Positions 1-5,004 of a stretch of DNA of 5,004 nt are shown in pieces. The first letter of the stretch is position 1; the number at the start of each line of letters is the position of its first letter. Both the position numbers and the translations under genes were made by a program. Under the pieces are notes generated by a model that was given only the letters and a program-made list of their open reading frames with translations, had not been told where the DNA came from and made no database searches. Location: positions 1 through 5,004 of the forward strand of contig JAIPDU010000140.1 in NCBI GenBank assembly GCA_021737525.1, in the 5' to 3' direction. The stretch comes from Desulfohalobiaceae bacterium. Its GTDB lineage: Bacteria > Desulfobacterota > Desulfovibrionia > Desulfovibrionales > Desulfothermaceae.

Positions 1-89
1 TCGACCATACTTTCCTTCTCGCCGGATGGTTTATGATCGTTCCCGCAATGCTGGGGATCATTGCTCTACGGCATCCCAAGACAGCCTGA
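1..89 (+). CDS. C-terminal end of a membrane protein, possibly an MFS transporter (5' end outside window)
   Basis: Read from position 3, this frame gives 28 residues and stops at TGA 87-89. The visible part is a hydrophobic stretch (FLLAGWFMIVPAMLGIIAL) followed by a short basic tail (RHPKTA). This is how the last transmembrane helix and cytoplasmic tail of many polytopic transporters look, MFS drug or solute transporters among them. The frame has no stop up to the window edge and its hydrophobicity pattern is coherent, so I take it as a real gene end. The family is an inference from 28 residues, and any multi-pass membrane protein could end this way. It lies on the same strand as the efflux operon, 284 nt upstream of the channel gene. 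I see no clear intrinsic terminator after it, so read-through into the pump genes is possible. Confidence 0.55.
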   Translation, partial: DHTFLLAGWFMIVPAMLGIIALRHPKTA

Positions 90-177
90 GATACACCCGC
101 TGCAACCCGATATGAAAGCAATTCCGAGATATCCCTGCATCTTTCTGTTCGTCGCGGCTCTTGTATCCCTGACCGAC

Positions 178-192
178 TGGGCTGTTTTTTGC
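178..192 (+). promoter_or_regulatory. Weak candidate sigma-54 (-24/-12) promoter
   Basis: TGG at 178-180 and TTGC at 189-192 place GG and GC exactly 10 bases apart, the spacing RpoN requires. The -12 element is complete and the -24 element keeps TGG and the downstream G, but the C-A-C between them is not conserved. Transcription would start near 204, giving the channel gene a leader of about 170 nt. The site lies inside the suspected pseudogene, and I found no flanking enhancer-binding sites. Such matches arise by chance, so this is only a candidate. I saw no better sigma-70 promoter in the gap. Confidence 0.2.
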
Positions 193-279
193 CCCCAAAA
201 ACGGAAAGAGGCCTTGATGCACCAGCTGCGGGAATTTATCGACAAACACCATGGGAGCGGGTTCCTGACATCGGATGCC

Positions 280-339
280 CCCGATTCGTCCGGCAATGGC
301 AAAAGGCCCGGCCTGCGCGATCCCAAAGGCCGAATCGGG
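280..339. repeat. 9-bp perfect inverted repeat with a 42-nt spacer
   Basis: CCCGATTCG at 280-288 is the exact reverse complement of CGAATCGGG at 331-339. The arms gain two more matching bases inward after one mismatch. A small GC-rich dyad (AGGCC-C-GGCCT) sits between them. No T-run follows, so it is not an intrinsic terminator. The right arm ends 35 nt before the channel gene start, so an operator or leader structure is conceivable, but chance is equally plausible. Confidence 0.3.
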
Positions 340-363
340 CTATATCCTTCCCAGTAGTCCAGC

Positions 364-367
364 GGAG
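364..367 (+). promoter_or_regulatory. Shine-Dalgarno site of the outer-membrane channel gene
   Basis: GGAG at 364-367 lies six bases before ATG 374. This spacing, together with the signal peptide and lipobox that follow directly, fixes 374 as the start of the channel gene. Confidence 0.75.
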
Positions 368-373
368 TGAATC

Positions 374-1819
374 ATGCGCCGTATACCCATTCTGCTCATC
401 CTGGTGGTCTTGTCCGGATGCACCGTGTTTGCTCCCAAGCAGCGGGATGATCCCCAGTTCCCCGTCCCGGAGCGCTATAGCAGGAATACCCGGAACGGGG
501 GCGTTCCGGACAGATGGTGGGAGGCCTTCGATAGCCGGGAGCTCGAGGAGATGGTGCGAACGGCGCTCCGTGGCAACTTCGACCTGAAGACCGCATGGGC
601 CAGGCTTGAACAAGCCAGGGCTGTCGCCAGAAAAAGCGGGGCCTCCGCCTGGCCCCACCTGGAGGGAGAAGCTGAAGGGAGCCGGGAGGACCGGTATCAG
701 GATAGCCAAAAGATGAGCACATCCAGGGATCTTTCCCTGAGCCTGGCAGCCTCGTATGAATTGGATCTGTGGGGCAGGATATCCTCCGCCAGAAAGGCGG
801 ATCGCTTGAGCGCACAGGCCTCCTGGCAGGAAGTGCAGTCCTCGGCGGTATCCGTCGCCGCCGAGGTGGTGACCACCTGGATCGATCTGCGCAGCGTGGC
901 CCGGGAGATAGACGTGGTCCAGGACCAGATCGGGACCAACAAAAGGCTCCTGGAGAGGCAGCGGGACCGGTTCCTCAACGGCCGGGCCCAGGCCCTGGAT
1001 GTATCCCAGCAAAAAGAGGCCCTGGCCGCTTCCAGGACCAAGCTCCCCGGTCTGCGGAGGCGGCAGCGGACCCTGAGAAACAAAATGGCCGTTCTCCTGG
1101 GCAGGGCTCCCGCCGGAAATCTCCGGGTTGAAGGGGCGAAGCTGCCGGAATTGATTCCCCTTCCGGAAACCGGAATCCCCATGGATCTTCTCTCCGCCAG
1201 GCCGGATATCAGAGCGGCCAGGCTGGAGCTGGCCTCTGCCGACTGGGAAGTGTCCGCGGCCAAGGCGGATCTTTTGCCCTCCATCAGCCTGTCGGCAAGA
1301 GGGGTGTTGTCCGGGGAGACCCTGGATGCGGCCCTGTCCAACTGGTACACCACCCTGAGCGCCACCCTGGCCCAGACCGTTTTCGACGCGGGACAGAGCC
1401 GGGCGGAAGTGTCCCGGAAAGAGGCGATGGCGGAAGAAAAGCTCTATACCTATTCCCAGACGGTCATCGAGGCAATCCAGGAGGTCCAGGACGCCCTGGC
1501 CCAGGAGGCGGAGCAGAGACGACTGGTTTCCAGAATACGGGAGCGGATCCGGGCGGCGAAATCCGCGAGGCGCAAAGCCAGGCTTCGCTATCTGCGTGGA
1601 CAGGAGGACTATTTGACCTACCTGAATCAGCTGGAGAACGTGCAGAGCCTCAGTCGTGAGCTGGTACAGGAAAGGGCGCAGCTTTTGCAATACCGGGTGG
1701 GGCTTTACAGGAGCCTGGGTGCGGACTGGACCGGCTCCCTGGAGAGGAAAAAGAAGGCTGGCTCCCCCCAAACCGGCGGAATCAACCACAGCTCGGAGCA
1801 AAAGGAATATGGGGGATAA
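374..1819 (+). CDS. Outer-membrane efflux channel lipoprotein, NodT/OprM type (TolC superfamily)
   Basis: This 481-residue protein is the outer-membrane exit duct of the tripartite pump. It forms trimers with a beta-barrel in the outer membrane and a long alpha-helical tunnel in the periplasm that docks on the adaptor. It begins with a lipoprotein signal: two Arg, a hydrophobic core and the lipobox LSGC, with Cys16 as the lipidated residue. Thr17 after the Cys fits outer-membrane sorting. Family hallmarks are PDRWWEAF near residues 46-53, YELDLWG at 128-134, LLSARPDIRAARLEL beginning at 272, the LPSISLSA strand soon after, and LYRSLGADW at 444-452. The two halves carry related helical sequences, the internal duplication known for this family. 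Length matches NodT/OprM proteins (about 450-490). The final 29 residues are a Lys-rich polar tail whose end overlaps the adaptor gene by 11 nt. The substrate is unknown. I see no frameshift or missing landmark. Confidence 0.95.
   Translation: MRRIPILLILVVLSGCTVFAPKQRDDPQFPVPERYSRNTRNGGVPDRWWEAFDSRELEEMVRTALRGNFDLKTAWARLEQARAVARKSGASAWPHLEGEAEGSREDRYQDSQKMSTSRDLSLSLAASYELDLWGRISSARKADRLSAQASWQEVQSSAVSVAAEVVTTWIDLRSVAREIDVVQDQIGTNKRLLERQRDRFLNGRAQALDVSQQKEALAASRTKLPGLRRRQRTLRNKMAVLLGRAPAGNLRVEGAKLPELIPLPETGIPMDLLSARPDIRAARLELASADWEVSAAKADLLPSISLSARGVLSGETLDAALSNWYTTLSATLAQTVFDAGQSRAEVSRKEAMAEEKLYTYSQTVIEAIQEVQDALAQEAEQRRLVSRIRERIRAAKSARRKARLRYLRGQEDYLTYLNQLENVQSLSRELVQERAQLLQYRVGLYRSLGADWTGSLERKKKAGSPQTGGINHSSEQKEYGG
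1795..1798 (+). promoter_or_regulatory. Shine-Dalgarno site deciding the adaptor start
   Basis: GGAG lies 10 bases before ATG 1809. An AAAGGA at 1801-1806 is closer but leaves only two bases, so GGAG or a composite of both is the likely site. The site lies within the coding end of the channel gene, consistent with translational coupling. It favours 1809 over an upstream in-frame start at 1656, which would add 51 residues that look like out-of-frame channel sequence. Confidence 0.6.
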
Positions 1820-3029
1820 AAGGAGGAAGCAAGCGGCAATCGCGGTGGTGAAAGCCGTTGTTCCCGTGGCCCTGATCGCGTCCGGAATAGCGGCGGCCCT
1901 GTTCTTTTCAGCCACCCGGCAGAGCGTGGAGCCCCGGGAGGAGACCTCCCCGGCTCCGGCTGTGGAGGTCGTCTCCGTGGAGAAGAGGGACGTATCCCCA
2001 TTGATTACGGGTATGGGCACGGTCAGGGCCTCCCGCAGGATAACGCTCCAGGCGCGGGTGTCCGGAAAGGTGACTTCCGTGGCCGGGGATTTCCAGCCCG
2101 GGGGACGGGTGGAAAAGGGCGAAACCCTGATCCGCCTCGATGACTCGGATTACCGGATCCAGTTGGAGAAGAGCCGGCGGTCCTGGCAGCAGGAAAAAGC
2201 GGACCTGGAGATCGAGCAGGGCAAGCAGGAGGTGGCCAGAAAGGATCTGGCCTCCTTCAAGGAATCCTCGCAAAGGGAGGTGTCCAGCGAGACACTGGTG
2301 CTGCGTCAGCCGCAACTGCTCCAGGCCAGGGCGGCTGTGGGCAAGGCGAAAGCGGATCTTAAGCAGGCCCGTCTCGATCTGGAGCGCACCAGGATCGAGG
2401 CGCCCTTCAACGCCCTGGTCACGGAAAGGAACGTGAATCTGGGCTCGGAGGTGAACACTCAGCAGGACCTGGCCACACTGGTCTGTACGGACACATACTG
2501 GATCGAGGCGAAAATCCCCTTGGACCGCCTGGAGCACCTGGCCCTGGAAGGCGAGGACAAGCCGCGGGCTACGGTCTATTCCCAGGCAAGGGACGCGGAG
2601 TGGGAAGGCAGGGCGTTGCGAACCACTGGAGTGCTCGGGGAAGAGAGCAGCATGGCCACGGTTATTGTGGCTGTGGAGGATCCCCTGGGCCTGGAGCGGG
2701 AAACCGGCGCGCCCGCCCTGGCCTTCAAGGAATACGTCCGGGTGGCGATCCAGGGCAAGGAGCTGGCGGATGTGGCGGTCATTCCCCGCAACTGCCTGCG
2801 GCAGGGGGACAGGGTCTGGGTGGCCTCCGAGGGGAGGCTCGATATCCGCCGGGTCTCCACGGCCTGGACGAGCCGGGACCGAGTCCTGGTTCAAGGCGGG
2901 CTGGAAGCCGGGGAAAAGGTGATCGTCTCCGAGTTGGCCACCCCGGTGCAGGGCATGCGGGTCCGCGTATCCGCTGAAAGGGATCGGTTCGGGGAAGATC
3001 CCGCCGGCGAACGGGAGGCAAATGAATGA
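1809..3029 (+). CDS. RND efflux periplasmic adaptor subunit (membrane fusion protein, HlyD/AcrA family)
   Basis: This 406-residue protein links the inner-membrane permease to the outer-membrane channel. The N-terminus is positively charged (KRRK at 4-7), followed by one hydrophobic segment at about 9-33 with no lipobox. It is therefore anchored by a transmembrane helix rather than a lipid as in AcrA. The first lipoyl half-motif lies around 80-112 (VSGKV at 84-88, LDDSDY at 110-115). A helical hairpin of about 115-194 is rich in Lys, Glu, Gln and Arg and would contact the channel. The second lipoyl half begins at RIEAPF (195-200). YWIEAKIPLDRL from 230 opens the beta-barrel domain, and the membrane-proximal domain fills roughly 305-390. 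Length and domain order are normal for the family. The start at 1809 is chosen from its ribosome site and the coherent membrane anchor. The stop overlaps the permease start in an ATGA arrangement. Confidence 0.95.
   Translation: MGDKRRKQAAIAVVKAVVPVALIASGIAAALFFSATRQSVEPREETSPAPAVEVVSVEKRDVSPLITGMGTVRASRRITLQARVSGKVTSVAGDFQPGGRVEKGETLIRLDDSDYRIQLEKSRRSWQQEKADLEIEQGKQEVARKDLASFKESSQREVSSETLVLRQPQLLQARAAVGKAKADLKQARLDLERTRIEAPFNALVTERNVNLGSEVNTQQDLATLVCTDTYWIEAKIPLDRLEHLALEGEDKPRATVYSQARDAEWEGRALRTTGVLGEESSMATVIVAVEDPLGLERETGAPALAFKEYVRVAIQGKELADVAVIPRNCLRQGDRVWVASEGRLDIRRVSTAWTSRDRVLVQGGLEAGEKVIVSELATPVQGMRVRVSAERDRFGEDPAGEREANE
3013..3018 (+). promoter_or_regulatory. Shine-Dalgarno site deciding the permease start
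   Basis: GGGAGG lies seven bases before ATG 3026, an optimal distance, but only three bases before a competing ATG at 3022 in another frame. Together with the RND-type sequence downstream this selects 3026. The site lies inside the last codons of the adaptor gene. Confidence 0.75.
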
Positions 3030-5004
3030 ACAGCCCGCAGGGATCCTCCACGGACAAAGGCCCCCTGGCCTGGATGGCCGGCAACCCGGTGGCGGCGAAT
3101 CTGGTTATGGCCGTGCTGCTCATCGGGGGGCTCCTGCTGGCGATGAACGTCAAGCAGGAAGTTTTCCCGGAATTCTCCATGGACATGGTGAACGTGAGCG
3201 TCTCCTACCCCGGCGCGAGCCCCGAGGAGGTGGAGCAGGGGATCGTGCTGGCAGTGGAGGATGCGATCGAGAATCTGGAGGGGATCAAGGAAATCAGCTC
3301 CCAGGCATCCCAGGGCAGCGCCAGAGTCAACATCGAGGTCAGGGATGGGTACAGCGTGAACAGGCTCTGGCAGGAGATCAAAAGCGAGATCGACCGTATC
3401 CGGACCTTCCCCGAAGAGGCCGAGGAGCCGGAGGTAACCATCGGCTCCCACGAGAGGGAGGTCGTTTCCCTGGTCCTGTCCGGGACCCGGGATGACCTGG
3501 TCCTGCGCCGGCAGGCCGAGCGGATCAGGGACCGGCTCCTGCTCAAGGAGCATATTACGCGCGTCGAGCTCCAGGGAGCCCGGGACTACGAGATCCATGT
3601 CGAGGTCTCCCAGGACAGGCTCAGGCAATACGGACTGACCCTGCAAGACATCGCGGACAAGGTGGCGAGGTCCTCCGTGGATCTGGGCGCGGGTGAGATC
3701 GAGACCTCCGGCGGGGACATCCTGCTCAGGATGAAGGAGCTGCGCAGCACTGCCGCCGAGTACGGGAATATCCCGATAATCGCCCGGCCCGACGGGAGCC
3801 GGATCCTTTTGTCGGATATCGCCGAGGTCAGGGAGGGATTCGAGGAGTCGGAAACATGGGCCGCATTCAACGGCAGCCCCGGAATCATGATCCAGGTCTA
3901 TCGGGTTGGGGACCAGACACCGGCTCAGGTGGCGAAGGAAGCCAGGGGGGTTGCGGATCGGCTCAACAGCACCATGCCCGGAGATCTGAAGCTGTCCGTC
4001 ACTCGCAACATGGCCGAAGTCTTCGGGCAGCGGGCCGACCTTCTGCTCAAGAACGCCTTGCTGGGGTTGGGGCTGGTCTTCCTCTTCCTGGCCCTCTTTC
4101 TGGAGGCTCGCCTGGCCTTCTGGGTCAGCCTGGGCATCCCCATCTCCTTTCTGGGCTCCTTCCTGTTTCTTGCCGGGACGGATTTCAGCGTGAACATGGT
4201 CACCATGTTCGCCTTCATCGTCACCCTGGGCATCGTCGTGGACGACGCCATCGTGGTGGGGGAGAACGTCCATCACCACAGGGGGCTGGGCAAGCGAGGG
4301 ATCGATGCCGCGATCCAGGGCGCTCGGGAGGTGGCCATGCCGGTAACCTTCAGTGTCCTGACCAATATGCTTGCCTTTCTCCCCCTCTTCTTCGTTTCCG
4401 GCTTTATGGGCAAGATCTTCAAGTATATCCCCATGGTGGTCATAGCCGTTTTCCTGGTCTCCCTGGTGGAGAGCCTGTTCGTGCTTCCGGCGCATCTTGC
4501 CCACGTCGGGGAAAAGAAGGCCTTTGGCCCCTTCGCCCGTCTGTCCGAGGTGCAATCCAAGTTCAGCCGCCTCGTGGAGAGATTCATCACAAACGGATTT
4601 TATCCCGCCCTGGGGCTCGCCCTTCGCCACCGCTATATCGTGCTCTCTTTCGCCCTGGCCCTTCTGATCGGCACTGCCGGATTCGTGCAATCCAGGATGG
4701 GGCTCGTCCTGTTCCCGGAAACGGAGTCGGATTTCGCCTACGCGGAAGCGGTTCTTCCCACGGGCTCTCCGGAGAAGCGCATCAGAGAGGTGGAGGAAAG
4801 GCTCCGCGAGGCTGCCGCGGGGATCATCCGGGCCCATGGGAAAAAGGAGCTCTCCGAGGGCATTTTCAGCAGGGTGAACGGTGACACCATCCGGATGCGC
4901 GTGTTCCTGACGGATCCCTCGCTGCGCCCCCTTCCCACCTCGGAATTCACCCGGAGATGGCGCGGCCGGACAGGGGAGGTGCCCGGGCTGGAATCCATCC
5001 GTTT
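3026..5004 (+). CDS. RND family efflux permease, HAE/AcrB type (3' end outside window)
   Basis: This is the proton-driven inner-membrane pump of the system. The window shows 659 of the roughly 1,030 residues usual for the family, with no internal stop. TM1 lies at about 21-40, then KQEVFPEF and SYPGASPEEVE (60-70) open the first periplasmic porter half. TM2 (about 343-361), TM3 and TM4 follow. TM4 contains GIVVDDAIVVGEN with Asp406 and Asp407, matching the proton-relay pair D407/D408 of AcrB. TM5 and TM6 follow (ending VESLFVLPAHLAH), then a cytoplasmic stretch, TM7 (about 537-555) and the start of the second porter half (LVLFPETESDF). The Asp-Asp pair with Ala-Ile-Val-Val-Gly-Glu-Asn favours the drug/hydrophobe branch over metal pumps such as CusA, which have a single Asp there. 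The relay lysine of TM10 lies beyond the window. The start overlaps the adaptor stop as ATGA (3026-3029). Substrate specificity cannot be inferred. Confidence 0.96.
   Translation, partial: MNSPQGSSTDKGPLAWMAGNPVAANLVMAVLLIGGLLLAMNVKQEVFPEFSMDMVNVSVSYPGASPEEVEQGIVLAVEDAIENLEGIKEISSQASQGSARVNIEVRDGYSVNRLWQEIKSEIDRIRTFPEEAEEPEVTIGSHEREVVSLVLSGTRDDLVLRRQAERIRDRLLLKEHITRVELQGARDYEIHVEVSQDRLRQYGLTLQDIADKVARSSVDLGAGEIETSGGDILLRMKELRSTAAEYGNIPIIARPDGSRILLSDIAEVREGFEESETWAAFNGSPGIMIQVYRVGDQTPAQVAKEARGVADRLNSTMPGDLKLSVTRNMAEVFGQRADLLLKNALLGLGLVFLFLALFLEARLAFWVSLGIPISFLGSFLFLAGTDFSVNMVTMFAFIVTLGIVVDDAIVVGENVHHHRGLGKRGIDAAIQGAREVAMPVTFSVLTNMLAFLPLFFVSGFMGKIFKYIPMVVIAVFLVSLVESLFVLPAHLAHVGEKKAFGPFARLSEVQSKFSRLVERFITNGFYPALGLALRHRYIVLSFALALLIGTAGFVQSRMGLVLFPETESDFAYAEAVLPTGSPEKRIREVEERLREAAAGIIRAHGKKELSEGIFSRVNGDTIRMRVFLTDPSLRPLPTSEFTRRWRGRTGEVPGLESIR

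Larger units (their letters stand above)
112..362 (+). pseudogene. Putative decayed lipoprotein N-terminus, resembling the 5' end of the downstream outer-membrane channel gene
   Basis: From ATG 112 the frame encodes a signal-peptide-like start: basic residues K2 and R6, then a hydrophobic run (CIFLFVAALVSLT) ending at 174. It lacks a lipobox cysteine. A lipobox (Leu-Gly-Cys at 177-185) lies just beyond in the other frame, continuing FLPPKTER and later WERVPD. Dropping the five bases GACTG (175-179) joins the two parts into VSLTGCFLPPK, a classic lipobox. The joined reading runs parallel to the channel gene's own start (SGCTVFAPKQR, later GGVPD). Short DNA matches are collinear: 188-198 with 428-438 (10 of 11), and 254-270 with 492-512 in two blocks split by a 4-base gap. 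I infer a truncated, frameshifted relic of an OMF lipoprotein gene; the right end is approximate. No Shine-Dalgarno precedes 112. Alternatives are plain non-coding DNA, a sequencing error, or a real 46-codon ORF (217-357) with AGAGG at 207-211. Confidence 0.3.

Noticed and set aside
179..194. GGGC-loop-GCCC hairpin as a terminator for the upstream gene
   Set aside because: The stem is only 4 bp, the T-run is in the loop rather than after the stem, and an A-run follows.
217..357. 46-codon ORF with an AGAGG ribosome-like site
   Set aside because: It is kept only as an alternative within the pseudogene entry. The product has no recognisable feature, and the frame conflicts with the lipoprotein-like reading of the same DNA.
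1656..1808. Upstream extension of the adaptor reading frame
   Set aside because: The added residues are the out-of-frame reading of the conserved channel C-terminus, and the membrane anchor and ribosome site both fit ATG 1809.
236..2020. Long open frame of 594 codons on the minus strand
   Set aside because: It lies antisense over the channel gene and the adaptor start. Its translation is low-complexity Pro/Gly/Leu/Gln/Arg sequence with no recognisable motif, as expected opposite GC-rich coding DNA that avoids the codons giving antisense stops.
3022..3495. 157-codon open frame starting at ATG 3022
   Set aside because: It has poor ribosome-site spacing (three bases), and its product is unlike any RND protein. 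The overlapping frame from 3026 gives a full AcrB-type N-terminus.
2891..4837. Long open frame of 648 codons on the minus strand
   Set aside because: It is antisense to the permease, whose RND motifs are unmistakable. The antisense translation is rich in Asp, Gly, His, Gln and Pro and has no coherent domain.
3856..4884. 342-codon open frame on the plus strand in another frame
   Set aside because: It is out of frame with the permease across TM2-TM7, and its product is Gly/Arg/Pro/Ser-rich, a composition artefact.
1..5004. CRISPR array, tRNA or rRNA gene, insertion sequence or tandem repeats
   Set aside because: Apart from the short upstream gap the window is filled by coding sequence, and I saw no direct-repeat arrays, transposase motifs, cloverleaf patterns or rRNA-like segments.

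Overview
The window carries one recognisable operon, read left to right on the + strand. It encodes a tripartite efflux pump of the RND type: an outer-membrane channel lipoprotein (374-1819), a periplasmic adaptor (1809-3029) and an inner-membrane RND permease (3026 to the window end, cut off). The organism is a Gram-negative, because all three layers of a double-membrane pump are present. The DNA looks GC-rich (around 60% by eye), with frequent AGG, GAG and CTG codons. That would fit a Desulfobacterota-like or other proteobacterial genome, but nothing here fixes the taxon.

Layout. Positions 1-89 are the last 28 codons of a gene entering from the left. It ends in one hydrophobic helix and a short basic tail, probably a polytopic transporter such as an MFS protein. 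Positions 90-373 hold no convincing intact gene. They do hold a broken lipoprotein-like reading frame that resembles a decayed copy of the start of the outer-membrane channel gene, plus a weak sigma-54-like site and a 9-bp inverted repeat. From 374 onward the three pump genes are packed with 11-nt and 4-nt overlaps, so they are almost certainly co-transcribed and translationally coupled.

How the genes work together. The permease uses the proton gradient, through the TM4 Asp-Asp pair at residues 406-407, to move substrates from the periplasm or inner leaflet. The membrane-anchored adaptor bridges it to the NodT/OprM-type channel, which exports across the outer membrane. The TM4 sequence places the permease with the drug/hydrophobe (HAE) branch rather than the metal (HME) branch. 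Substrates cannot be read from the sequence, and no regulator gene is in view.

The pump itself is a well-known type, and I see no undescribed system here. The part that most deserves a second look is the 90-373 gap, where removing five bases would recreate a textbook lipoprotein N-terminus collinear with the neighbouring channel gene.
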